Assembly: GCA_010405405.1 (NCBI GenBank)
Contig: MU004245.1
Span: forward strand, 517,671-581,670
DNA: 64,000 bases
Direction: 5' to 3'
Source of the DNA: Microthyrium microscopicum
Taxonomy: Eukaryota > Ascomycota > Dothideomycetes > Microthyriales > Microthyriaceae
A model generated the notes under the pieces. That model was not told the DNA's origin and searched no databases. It was given only the letters and a program-made list of their open reading frames with translations. How positions within the stretch are numbered: position 1 is the first letter of the stretch; the number at the start of each line of letters is the position of its first letter. Below are positions 10,874-24,369 of the stretch, one piece after another. The position numbers and the translations under genes are program-made.

Positions 10874-11524
10874 GATGAATGGTCGCAATGGATGAAGACG
10901 GAGCGATAACGGCGGAGGAAGAGAATGCGATGGTAGTCTGACAGTATTTTGGCACCGCAATATACGCGGGTTGACAATTCCTAGTGGAGTTTCGATGAAA
11001 ATATTTAGAGTGGAGGCACTTTTTTTATTTAGGCCTAGTGGGGACTGCCAAGACCTACATAGCCAATCAACGTGCAGATAACTCTAATGCATTGTGATTG
11101 CATAAGTATTTTACCACGGGTTTCGGCAAGCGTTGGCCAGCATGTGTGTCGTATTTTGTCGTCACCCCCAGAAATAGAGTCATAAAGTGGTCTGGAGACA
11201 TGCTCCAAGCTCCAACATATACCTGTATTTGGTCTGGAGATGCTGTAAATATGGTCTGCAGGCTCAAAAAAATTGAAAACCGAGGTTTGGAGAGAGGGAA
11301 TAAACCCGGAAAAAGTAGCCATTTGCTCCATCGGCTCGCTCCCTTTAGCCGAATGTAGAACCCAGTACCCTGGCCCACTCTGTTTCCCGCCAGCCAATGC
11401 AAGCTTAGTCTTCTGATAACCCTCACGGCCTCGTCTTGCTCTTAATCTGCTTTTCCCCAAAACAACCCTCTCCTCCCAAACAAAAAATCTCCACTCTCTC
11501 CTCTCACCATAGTCTGCCCCGATC
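10874..11524. promoter_or_regulatory. Divergent promoter between BUD20 and aconitase, with CCAAT boxes
   Basis: 651 bp separate the two start codons. CCAAT occurs on the plus strand at 11063-11067 and at 11394-11398, the latter about 130 bp before the aconitase ATG. The region from 11420 to 11520 is pyrimidine-rich (CCTCTCCTCCC-like), common for strongly expressed fungal genes. CCAAT-binding HAP complexes are known regulators of aconitase genes; that they act here is inference. Confidence 0.45.
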
Positions 11525-14361
<2,837 letters not shown>

Positions 14362-15049
14362 ATTGTTTATGCAAAGTTATTCCCCTAGTCTCGTGTTTGC
14401 ATGATGAGCGTAGATGGTAGATTGGCAACTGAAGCCCCGAAGATGATGTTCAGCAAAGAGTATTGGTGGTCTACGAGGGGCCGGAGGTAGGTCTTTTCGT
14501 TGCTGGGATCTTGGTTGCTTTTTATAGGGTTGTAGGTTGTTTCAATATGAGCTTATCTTCTTTAAAACCATCTGTTAATTTGTTCATATGATGAGTGCTT
14601 TGATATCTGGCAAATCATCCGCTGCTATGCTCCCTACACTCCCGTGCTTATGTTGTTATTTACACACCTAACAAGCATCGACTTGATATAAGCATGTATT
14701 CTAGATGAGAAACTGCAATGTTGGGTATATCATTTCGACTATTCCTGCTCTTGATGCTTCAAACTAGTATACAAAATAGAAGCTACGCTTGCTCACAATT
14801 GCTAAAAGGTGGAAAATATACATGATAGGTAAACTTTCCTGATTTCAACCTGAGAACAACACTATAAACGCCGTCGCCAAAAACAAGGATTCGATCACGG
14901 GGGTATGATACTTTCTGAAGAAACACAAAGAACAAAATTCAAAACTGCGCGTCAGCCGGCCTTTCCCTTCCATATCCTCTTTCAATGGACATAGTCTTTC
15001 TTTTTCACGGACCTTGTGTGTAGATATTCATTTGATCTGAAGAGATTTC
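14362..15049. other. Convergent 3' intergenic region, aconitase and Ras genes
   Basis: 688 bp between two converging stop codons. Composition is T-rich after 14500, consistent with 3' untranslated and polyadenylation sequence. No gene is visible. Confidence 0.5.
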
Positions 15050-15915
15050 CTACCAGCACTTGAGCCGTCGCCACCAACTGGGCTGATTCGCGCGCGACCG
15101 TGCTGCCAGCTTGGCGGCTGTGATCGAGGTTACCGGCTTCTCTGTGAGTGGTGGTAGGGGTTGTGTATGCGTTGCCTGGGCCATTGATGCATCGCCGCCG
15201 GCGTGGATGCGGCGAGCTTCTACGACGCGGCGTACTAGAACTAATCATCTCATCAATTTCATTATTCCAAAAACGAAGGCTGGTTCCTCAGTTCCCTCGG
15301 GAGCAACTTACGAGCAAATGTCTCCTCAATATTCACCATATCCCTCGCACTAGTCTCCATAAACCCACACCCTCTCGCCCTTGCCCACTCCAACCCCTGC
15401 ACACTCCTTACCACCCGCTGACTCTGCAAATCACACTTGTTGCCCGCGACGAGCTTGACGGGCGCGACGGCGGATGCGTCGGCGCGTGTATCTTCTTCCA
15501 TGGCGATCATGTCGTGGAAGTATGTGAGGGCGTCCAGGGAGGCGGAGTTGGTAATGTCGTAGACGAGGAGGAAGGCATCGGAGCGGAGGTTTGAGGCGGC
15601 CCAGAGGGAGCGGTATTCTTCTTGGCCGGCGGTGTCGGTTAGTTGCAGGTGGTAGGCTTGGCCGTCGATGGTGCGGGTTACGGAGTAGGAGTCTTCGATT
15701 GTTGGGTCATATCTGGGGATTGTTAGGTCATTGTGGTGGGTGGGAAGGGTGGATGGCTTACTCGGAGGTCCATTGACTGCGGACTAGACGGAGTGTGATG
15801 GATGATTTACCTGTAGTATTTTAGCATGAGTTTGGTGGTGTTTAGGGGGAGGTCATGTCTTACCGCAGCCGCCGTCACCGCATACTGTTATAGATATTCT
15901 GTTGTCGAGATCCAT
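15050..15915 (-). CDS. Ras-type small GTPase lacking a CaaX box
   Basis: Four exons: 15864..15915, 15762..15810, 15312..15712 and 15050..15240, giving 230 residues. All G motifs are present: P-loop GDGGCGKSS (13-21), switch I YDPTIEDSY (35-43), DTAGQEEY (60-67), NKCDL (125-129) and ETSA (153-156). The effector loop DPTIEDSY and DTAGQEE place it in the Ras subfamily rather than Rab or Rho. Glycines equivalent to Ras G12/G13 and the Q61-equivalent (Q64) are retained, so it should hydrolyse GTP normally. The C-terminus is basic and Trp-rich and ends WWRRLKCW with no CaaX prenylation signal, so membrane attachment, if any, would be by another route. A short alternative last intron cannot be excluded. 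Its signalling role is not determinable. Confidence 0.88.
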
Positions 15916-17495
15916 TGCGAGCGTTTAGGTATTCGCGGGGTATGTGAGTATTGTCTGAGTGTTGTGTCTTTCCAGAACAGTTACTTCAAGACTTGTGTCA
16001 CCCCGGACGGACTGAATCAGAATAGTGGTGTTTTGAAGGGATAGCAGTAAAGGGGGGAGTTGCTCGAGCTATAATAGGTAGTACAGGGTTGCCGGTTTCA
16101 GTCAGGCAATGCGAGATCTGTTTTAGGAAACAGAAAACGGTGTAACGGGCAGCAGACTGGGTGTGGTTGGGTTGTTTCTCGTCGGCCAACAGAGGAGCAA
16201 ATCTGTGCCAAGAATGAGATCGGGGGCGTGTGGTTGGTGTGGGGAAGGATTCAAGGGTCCAATGCGCCGGTTTGTATGGAGGAGATCTGATCAATTATAC
16301 AGATGAAGGAAAGAGGTAGACAATGTAATGCAGTGGTTATGATAGGATGGCAAAAAAGAAGGGATAATGGTGGAAGAGAAGGAGAAGGTGTTATATCACG
16401 CCTCTTCGGCCCGTTTGTGCTTTGTATACCTTTTCCCCGTTACGTCCGTGTGAATTGTGACGATCACGGTGAACATGTTCAAAGAAAGAATTAGCGGCTA
16501 AAGTAACTAAATATTTCTCACTTGTTTAACATCGGGAACTACAGTGATCGTAAAAATTCCGTTGCTAGTATTCAATTGTTTCAAGTCGGCTATTCACGCC
16601 TTCCTCTTGACCTTTCATTTTGATGCCTTCGTCCCTCTCATTTCTCCCAAAACAGCTCACGTTAGGCCCCGCAGATCATCGGGAACAGGAAAAGGCAAGG
16701 ATTCCGCTTGATAATCTTGGAAAATAGCTCCTAGAGCCACCCCCCTTTTCTCACTCTTTTCAACTGCAGAAGATGCACATTGTGATGCTTCTGGCCATTC
16801 ACAACCCAAGCTTTTACGCCAGTGCTTGTTTGGGACAAGTAGCCGGTAATATGACAGGGAGTATCCGCCATCCCGGAATCCGGATATCTTCTCCTACTTC
16901 TTATCATCTTCATCTTTGAGCTTGATATCTTTACCTATCATCTTTTTAGTCATCGATTCCTTGTGTAGAATGTGTTCGTGTTGGCGTTCGAGGAGGTTTT
17001 CATGAATCATACCCAATCCATCCTCCATCTCCACTTGCAATACATGCATAATCCAAACCTTAAACTAACCTCAACCAACAGTCGCTGGAGAGTTTACGAC
17101 AGCTGTCACGGCACTTGATGGAATTGTATATGGACTCTAGATCATTTTTGACAGCCTTTCAACACTCGGATTAACAGATGAAAGAGCTTGATCCCGAGAC
17201 GAAGCTTTATTTTCTCACCAAATCCGGACATCATGCTCAGAATAGCCAACCAAGATAAGGCCGCCAGACTATGACCTCTCGACCACTAGTCCTTTCGATA
17301 GCGATTTATGTACCCGCACTCTGGTCAAGAGTCTTCAACCTCAATTGCAGTTCCCCAAGCGAGTACGAAGATGACATCCCCTGCTTCATGTCTATATGAT
17401 GAATCTTTCATAAACGTAAACAAACATTATGTTCGCACGAGATAATACATGTTTGGAAAGGGACTTGTTTTGCACTTTCATGATATTGAGAACTA
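15916..17495. other. Intergenic: Ras 5' flank; possible gene remnants near 16.9-17.3 kb
   Basis: 1.58 kb without a supported intact gene. Coding-like fragments occur on both strands between 16894 and 17260 (see findings): minus 16894 to about 17060 ends in a Lys/Asp-rich tail (KKMIGKDIKLKDEDDKK, stop at 16894). Plus 17082..17174 follows a good intron 3' end (CTAAC then CAG). They do not assemble into one gene. Confidence 0.4.
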
Positions 17496-18485
17496 CTAAT
17501 CTGGACTAAAAGCTTGTCCCTCCAGCATCGGAAGAATAGCAATCTCCCTGATAACCCACGTCCTCCCACCATCCGCCGTCGTCATATTATCAACATGTAC
17601 ATTCCCCTTCTTCACCAATGTTGCGGCAAGCTTCGGCTCCTCAGTAGCCATGGTCATAGTAATATTCAGATAATTCTGAATGTCTGCTGATCCTCTTACT
17701 CCCCCATCAGTCTCCGTCCGGATCGAGAGCCTTTGAAGGTTAGCAACTGACTATCAATACATCTATTGTCAACATACAATTTCGTTGGCGCGTTGCCTTT
17801 GGTAAACTTCCAGAGCTCCTTCTTGTCAACGCCCTTTGGTCCAAGATTCCACAGTGATTGCGTCCACATTCCGCCTAGTCCATCGGCTTTTTCGTACTCT
17901 ATTAGTACTTGATCATCATGGTTGATTATTGCGCTGTCCGGTGACGCTTGGAATAGACAGCAACCATGAATTGCGTGCGAGCGTATGCACCTTTTCGAGT
18001 CAGTCGGAGAGGTTCTCTAAATCTTCAAAGACTTCTGCACCTACCATTGACCAGGATAGGCTCTACATGTTCTCCATAATTTAGCAGATCCATATCCCTC
18101 TATCACCGTCTATTTTCACTCAGTCAGCTGACCAACCAATAACTTGAGATACAAAGCCTCAGCTTACTTGTATAGTATCACCCTGTGAGCTATTCGTCCC
18201 ATAAAACAGGCCCCCGAATAAGTTTATCTGACCATTTATCGGTATATCTTTCGGTGGGTAGCCTGCGATCTGTACCATGGATATCTTGATAAACTCGGAA
18301 GCCGCTTTGCCAATACTTATCGTCGGTCTCGACACCGTGGTTTGCGGAGAAGATTGTCTTTTGACCAGTGAGTTGTCATGCTGGTGCGCTAGCGGAGATT
18401 TTGATGTGATGTCTGGTACGTTAGCAGAGGCGACGAATTTGTTTTGGCTGATGAATGCTAGGGCGACCAGTAAAAGAATTATCAT
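17496..18485 (-). CDS. Predicted secreted protein, unknown family
   Basis: Four exons: 18168..18485, 18045..18109, 17778..17990 and 17496..17730, giving 276 residues; introns are 58, 54 and 47 bp. I do not recognise the family. The start at 18485 was chosen because MIILLLVALAFISQNKFVASA is a good signal peptide; the frame is open to an upstream ATG at 18569, which would bury it. Next come a Ser/Thr-rich linker with a KR site (SLVKRQSSPQ), then IKISMVQIAGYPPKDIPING and NLFGGLFYGTNSSQGDTIQ. Exon 3 contains a Cys cluster (WCIRSHAIHGCCLFQ) and DDQVLIEYEKADG. Exon 4 has NITMTMATEE and ends VIREIAILPMLEGQAFSPD. The KR may be a Kex2-type processing site (inference). Donor use at exon 2 (GTAGGT) is the least certain junction. 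Confidence 0.68.
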
Positions 18486-18799
18486 ATCCGTACCTTGGCA
18501 GGCAACGATATTGCACAGGGAGCAAAAGTTATGGGATGTCAAGAAGGATTTAGAAGTAATCACTGGCATTGCTGATGTTCAAAAGTAATTTCAGCTTGTC
18601 TCATATACATTGGATTACAAAATCCACTTCAAAACATTAGGGCCAACGCAAAATCAGCATCAAACACCACCCACGGTACGATAGGGCTGCTACAAAATCC
18701 AAAAATCGAGCCCCAAATAACCTCAAATTATTCTCCCATCAGCTGCGTTGCCACCCATCTACGACGCTATTTATCAAGTGCGATGGCAGCCACCGCCCT
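18486..18799. other. Intergenic: secreted-protein 5' flank and RING 3' flank
   Basis: 314 bp; no gene or clear motif visible. Confidence 0.45.
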
Positions 18800-20189
18800 T
18801 CATGGAATGGCGTCCAATTCTCCCAGTGTAAGATTGGCCAGCGCATACAACGAAGCATGGCTCGGAAGATGCGGTCCCTTGCTCTGCGTCCTCCGACCAT
18901 GCTTCCTTACTTCCCGATCTTGCGCATGCACCTCCTCCGGCAGGTCATGGTGGCATCCAGATGCCCACTTCTTCCGGCAAGTCGGACAGCCATTTTCGCT
19001 CCACGCATCTGGGTTCGTGGTTCCTATCCACGAGTTGATGCACTGTCTGTGGAAGTTTTGTCCACAGCCGTCTTTGCACCACCGCAGGTCGTTGTAGTTT
19101 GGTGAGGCTGCGGCGGGCTCCCATAGCCTGGATAGACAGATGGCGCAGACTTGGTCTTGCGCGATTGGACGGCGTGGGGAGTGCGTTTCGCCGCTGCAGT
19201 GCCACGAGTAGGTGTGGGCGGAGGGCCGTGGTAGCCAGTCATCGGCGGTAGTAGGAGCTGGATCTGGATAGTCGTCCCAGCCTACAAATGTAGTTCCCCA
19301 GGCAGCTCGCCAGGCAGCGTCCCCTACGGTGTACAGTGTAGCTGGACTGGACTGTTCCGCAAGTGGTTCACGAGTACGCAAGAACCTGCTTGAGCCACCC
19401 GAAGTTCCACTAGCCTGCGAGGAGGTCCCAGTAGAGGGCCTGTTGCTATTTCTGGATATAGCTACACGAACTCGACTATACTGCTGGCCCCCTAGGTGTC
19501 TTTGTGGCTCTGGACCAGACCAGCGTGACTGCTGTTGGCGTCGACGATGCTGAAGTTCTTGTTGGATACTAGGCCGTGAGCCTCTCGCGCCAAAAGCAGG
19601 GCGAGAATTTTGTTCTCTTTCGGCTTCTCTGGCAGAGTAGGCATCCAAATACATGTTATGCCAATTCGCGAAGACTTCGCGAACGTAAGATTGATGTAGC
19701 CGACATACAGCTTGCTGGGCCAATCTGGAATACGTTAGTAGGAATCAACTATATTGGGTCTCTGCACGGGTGGAGCCATAAGATATTCTATGGCAGTCAT
19801 CGCATCCGTTACCAATCAGCGAAGCCGATCAGAAACGGAAACAAGGGAGTCATGTAACCAAAATATGGCTTGCAAATGTGTTCTGACGAGGGGAAAACTT
19901 ACGCTGCCAAAGTATGATGCATTTGGGGCCAGTTTGGAGTCTGCCTGTCGCACAGTTGGTAAAGCGAGTCAAAAATCCGGTCGGCCTGGCGTTCCGCCAG
20001 GTCATTAGGACATCGAACCAAGATGCCGGGTCCTACAAGGTTATTAGCACGCAGTTTTGCAACGCATTTGTGATGCGCGAAGGTGTTTTCAGTGAGACTC
20101 TTACCTAGTGATGGTCCATGACAGGTAATGCGGCCAGTTTGAACATTATAGATCTCGAACACCTTGATCAAATCTAGGTGAGGCGCCAT
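18800..20189 (-). CDS. RING-finger protein with a C4HC3-order ligand set
   Basis: Three exons: 20105..20189, 19903..20032 and 18800..19724, giving 379 residues; introns 72 and 178 bp. The start ATG at 20189 gives MAPHLDLIKVFEIYNVQTG. Residues 29-100 are helical with many Arg and Gln (LAQQAVCRLHQSYVREVF). A Ser/Arg-rich disordered stretch follows, then the zinc domain near the C-terminus: C265, C268, C288, C292, H297, C300, C318 and C321 (CAIC...WCKDGCGQNFHRQC...GCPTC). The fourth ligand is Cys and the fifth His. A following Trp (INSW) is typical of ubiquitin-ligase RINGs, so E3 ligase activity is likely but substrates are unknown. A related RING remnant lies at 27674..27946, beyond the first transposon. 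Confidence 0.83.
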
Positions 20190-21278
20190 TTTGTTCTGGT
20201 TGTATGATATGGGTCTGTTAAAATAGTTTCTTGGGGTGGAAATATGGCACAAAAAGGTTGTTTGTAAGAACGTGAAGTTAGTGATGGAAGTGAACTGGGA
20301 GAAAGGAAATCAGCAAAATCTGGACAAGTCTATCGCCTTAAATACAATGAAGGTCGTTTGTCGCAGTCAAAAAATTCTGCTCTGCGGTCCAGAGCGCGTG
20401 GCTCTACCATTCAGCTAGTAAGTCGCTATAGCACTAAAGTTATGTAAACTCTGGTTGACTTTATGATACTTCACTAAGCTGTGGTCGAGCACCAAACTTT
20501 CAGTATGCTTCTCTAGTGCGTCTATCATGTTTAGTAACTCGCACTAAGTCAGTTCGCGCAGCTTGCTCCTTATCGCAGTCATGAATCCTTTTTCCCCAAG
20601 ACTGACAAACTCCAGAATGGGTGCTTACAGCGGACGCATTCTGCTGGATGATGTGCTCCTAATGCGAGTTTGATAGCTATATAAGAGGAATATAACTTCC
20701 ATCGAGTCCATGGAAGTATGTAAAAGGTTCCATTTGCAATGATTGGTTATATTCGAATGCAAAGACCATCGTTACTGAAAGGTATCAGACAGCTCAAATC
20801 GGCTTGATGACTGTTCACTACCACGTTTGACATATACGTCTGAGGATCATTTTGGTGTCTAAGGACCATGGTTCTTAGAGAATTTAGGCTTCCAAGAAAC
20901 AAAACAAATGTGATATCAAGAAAATTACCAACAATCAAGGCTACATAGTCATATTTAGGGAGGCATTAAGGGCTCTTGCACAGCTTACAGGAGTCACGTA
21001 ATCGACAGGCACAATGTCTTAGAAATAACCTTAAGAAATCACAGTAGATTCTCTTCGCACATAATACGATATTGATTCGGATCCTTGCGTACCAAGAGCA
21101 CTACGACTATCAAAACTATTCCTACCGAATGCAAACTGTGTCAGTACCAGAACACGAGAGTCCAAGGAAATTGTAATCAACAGCATGTTATAAGGTTGGA
21201 ATGCAGAAAGGGGACGCCAAATGAAACAAGTGAAGTCGCCAACTTTGATCATGGGCTTTGATCTATCACGACGCACGA
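20190..21278. other. Intergenic: RING 5' flank and F-box 3' flank
   Basis: 1.09 kb. It holds the tRNA-like fragment described separately; otherwise only short frames (20747..20938 minus, 21031..21291 minus) without features. Confidence 0.45.
20369..20428 (-). ncRNA. tRNA 5'-half-like fragment with Pol III-type T run
   Basis: Read on the minus strand, GCGACTT resembles an acceptor strand. It is followed by TAGCTGAATGGTAGAGC, a D-arm that matches the Pol III A-box consensus TRGCNNARYGG exactly (20407..20417). Then GCTCT-GGACCGC-AGAGC can form a 5-bp stem with a 7-base loop, but the loop lacks U33. A TTTTTT run (20369..20374) follows. No B-box and no matching 3' acceptor half were found. It is either a truncated tRNA relic or a short A-box-driven transcript. 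Confidence 0.3.
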
Positions 21279-23131
21279 TTAGTATTCCCATAAGGAAGCG
21301 ACACAGTCTCCAAATCTTGCAGGATGATCGTCAGGCTCTTTGCCAGCGATCTTCAATCCCCTGTGTTGCAAGTACGAAACAACGTCAATCCATTTGTTCA
21401 TTCCTTGACGAGGAGCTCGACGACGAGGCCTCGCCTCAGTCGTTGGATCCATATTGCCCTCAGTGCTGTCGTTCTCAGCAATTCTTTCATCCAAGGGCCT
21501 GATGATCTTCGTAGGCTCGCCTCCGATCACAATGAACTTCAGTGATGGAAAGACACTCTGAATGAAGCCAACTGTCAAGCCCACATCGGCCACAGGCGAG
21601 CCTCTCGGTGCTAGTGCTTTGATGCTAGGGAACTTGTATTCGGGTTCTGATGGAAGATCCACAGACATACGCATATTTATCCCGAAAACCTCCAGGAACG
21701 ATAGCTGCTGCAGAGCTGTCATCATTCCGTGTAAAGAGGTGGACACATAATACTCATAGCCAGCAATGTCCAGAATCCGTAGACGCGGAAACGCATGGCA
21801 AAGTTGATGAAAAGTGTCATCGTCAAGGGAGGTGAAATCCTGGTTAAGTATAATGATCAAAGTTTCCAGATTCTTGAAGGTGAAGAGTGGCGTTAGAATC
21901 TGGCAAGGAAATATTGGCACTGCTTCGTTGCGTAGAGAATCATCTCGACATTGAATGTCAAAATGTAGCAGAGTTTCCGAATTAAGATGATCCTCGACAT
22001 CAGTCACGAAGCCAGAAAAGTCCTCACTGGGGTTATATTGAATGTCAATGTGCAGACTTTTGAGAGATCCGGACGATAGGCATCGAATGAAGACTCCGCA
22101 TTCTTGGAGACTAGCGGCTTGTAAATTCAAGTCCTCTAGTGCTGGAAAGAAAGGGCCAGTATGATGTTCGGGGGTACCAATCAGAGAATTGTACAAGCTC
22201 AGGTTGAGCTTTGTGACATTGCAGAAAGGGGCTATGTGGAGTAGTCCTCCGGCAGCCATGTATTGAATTTCAGACAACCCCCAATAGGTCCCGAAAGACT
22301 TCAGGTGCGGAATCTGAGAGAGCTCTTGCACTGGTAGCAAGCCAACCAAGTCGACTGATTCCTCTCCTGGCTCATCAGTATCATCATCGTATATCGAGGC
22401 GACGCGGAGATGAGCGAGTTTTTGGCAGGCGGGTTTAATGATTTGTAGGAACCGAACTACCTGTGGCGTGTTCGTGTGGTTCAGCGGTGTCTCTATACAG
22501 AATGACTTGAGAGAGGGCGGAAATAATGACGAGAGGTAATTTTCAAATTGGTAGTCATCCAGATCCATGTGTATATGGAAGTTGTCAAGACGCGGGAGTA
22601 TGTACTCGTCTTTAAGCAAGGACTTCAACTGACTGAAGACACTGTGGTCGTATTGATAATATTTTTGAGCAACACCCCTGATATCGGGACCTGTCCGCCG
22701 TAGCCAGCGATCATGTTGTATTAAGGTTCGCACTCGTGCTGCATAGAACTTGAATCGTACAATGTGTTCTTCCGCTATCGTCTCACTGAGAGTCTAGCCT
22801 CATGTCAGCGCAAAATAAATAGACCTAATCTCCGGCAAACTCCTACAAACAAAGTTGTGACACTGAAGTCTTCTGGTTCTTGCTCATGAGAAGTCCATAT
22901 TTCAGGTGATAGCACACGTACAAGTTCCAACAGCGAGTATATAACTCGCCAACGGCAGTCCAAGGCGTAAGGGAGGAAAGTCTTGCACGTAAGAGCGACT
23001 GAGAGTAAATCATGTCTTCCCTTGCAAGGCTCTACCTCGTCTTTGTGAAGCTCATCGACAGTGCGTTCGACATCCCCGACGAAGTCTATTATGCTGGCTT
23101 GAAGTTCAGGTATGAGGAGTGCTCGATGCAT
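21279..23131 (-). CDS. F-box protein with leucine-rich-repeat-like C-terminus
   Basis: Exon 1 is 22847..23131 (95 codons) and exon 2 is 21279..22793 (504 codons plus stop), giving 599 residues; the 53-bp intron (GTAGGA...GCTGACATG...CTAG) is in phase 0. The start at 23131 (MHRALLIPELQASIIDFV) places the F-box right at the N-terminus; the frame is open to 23254 but the extra 41 residues look non-conserved. The F-box continues with LLSVALTCKTFLPYALDCRW. The long C-terminal part has irregular leucine-rich segments (FPALEDLNLQAASL, SLKSLHIDIQYN, FPRLRILDIAGYEYY, FPSLKFIVIGG), as in RNI-like substrate receptors of SCF ubiquitin ligases. It lacks RIP-type stops despite lying close to the transposon block. 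Target unknown. Confidence 0.82.
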
Positions 23132-23847
23132 TGTGCACTGGTGTACTCGCTCAAAACAAACAGATTTCTTGCGAATTGATCGTTGTAAGACCAAACAGTG
23201 AAGTGATTCAGAGGGTGCTGTGAGAGAGTAGAGTGTAGTGGACTTGGGGGACATACATTAGGTACACGATGCACGGCGGGGCATTTGGGAAATTGGAGAG
23301 CTTCAGATTACAACATCAGCGTACCTGGGCAGGTACGTTAGTATATTGAATAGGCAGGCGTTATAAGCTGCCTGGCAGGGATTCAGATCCATGTGGTACA
23401 GTACGAAACAAAGCTGTCGCTGCACTTCTGGTTGGGTGCATCAGCTCTCAGCCTCTCGATAATCGGGTATAAGGCTGGAATCTCACAACGAAATGACCCA
23501 AAGCATTCCCATAGATTCCTGAAATATCATACGGTCGTGTTCATTGAAGTTTCTTAACCTTTCATTAGGTGTCTTATATTAGATTGGCAAACTCTTCAGA
23601 CTCTTGATTACAATGCCTGATGCGCTAGATAGCACTGCTGATCTGCCGTTTTGTGAATCAGTATTTGAGGTAGCCTTGAAAGATCGAAAATAGACTCTGG
23701 AGACGTTTCAGACTGTCATCATCCATGGCTACGAGATCAAGGATTGGTATTCGAACCGTCGAAGCGTACCGAAACATAGATATATGCTGTAATGAAGGCC
23801 CGAAGGGCGTTGAATTTGGTGAGAAAGAAGCAAGCATACCCATCGGT
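23132..23847. other. Intergenic: F-box 5' flank to transposon boundary
   Basis: 716 bp of normal composition ending at the transposon target site. A 61-codon minus-strand frame (23658..23843) ends at the insertion point and might be the truncated edge of a disrupted gene, but shows no domain. Confidence 0.4.
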
Positions 23848-23849
23848 TA

Positions 23850-23920
23850 AGAACACGATCGCCGAAGGCGATTGGGGACAGCTTAACGCTAAGGACAGCT
23901 TAACGCTAGATCTATTACTA
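23850..23920 (+). repeat. Left terminal inverted repeat of the Fot1-type element
   Basis: 71 bp with internal structure: a near-perfect hairpin ATCGCC-GAA-GGCGAT at its outer end, then two tandem copies of GGACAGCTTAACGCTA. GC content is much higher than in the element interior. Confidence 0.85.
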
Positions 23921-24369
23921 TTATTTAGTTACTTACTAGCCATTCATTCATTATACAATATTTGAAGCTGAAATTAAAGAGGCATATAATTTAGGTTTAG
24001 TTCTAAATCCTGTATTAATTTTAGCTTTATAACTTATTAAATAAGTCTTTACTGTTAATCTCTAGTTAGGTAGTTTTAGACTTAATTAGACTAAAATGTA
24101 TAGAATTTTAAGTATTTCTTTAGACTACTTACTAACTTTACTAGTTATACTTTTTAAAATTTAACTAGAGCATAAATAGATATAATAGAATACTCTATCT
24201 AATTTTTATATAATATAATTAATAAGAGAGTTTATTATTATAATAACTAGAAATTCTTAGATATTCTTAAGCTTTAGCCCTCTTAATAGCCTCTTAGCAT
24301 CTTAACTACTCTTCTATTGATTTACTACTTCTACTATTAACTACTACTTACTTAATAATTTCTATCTCT

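Noticed and set aside
18800-23131. Biosynthetic gene cluster
   Set aside because: Neighbouring genes are a RING protein, an F-box protein and unrelated housekeeping genes; no backbone synthase or tailoring enzymes.
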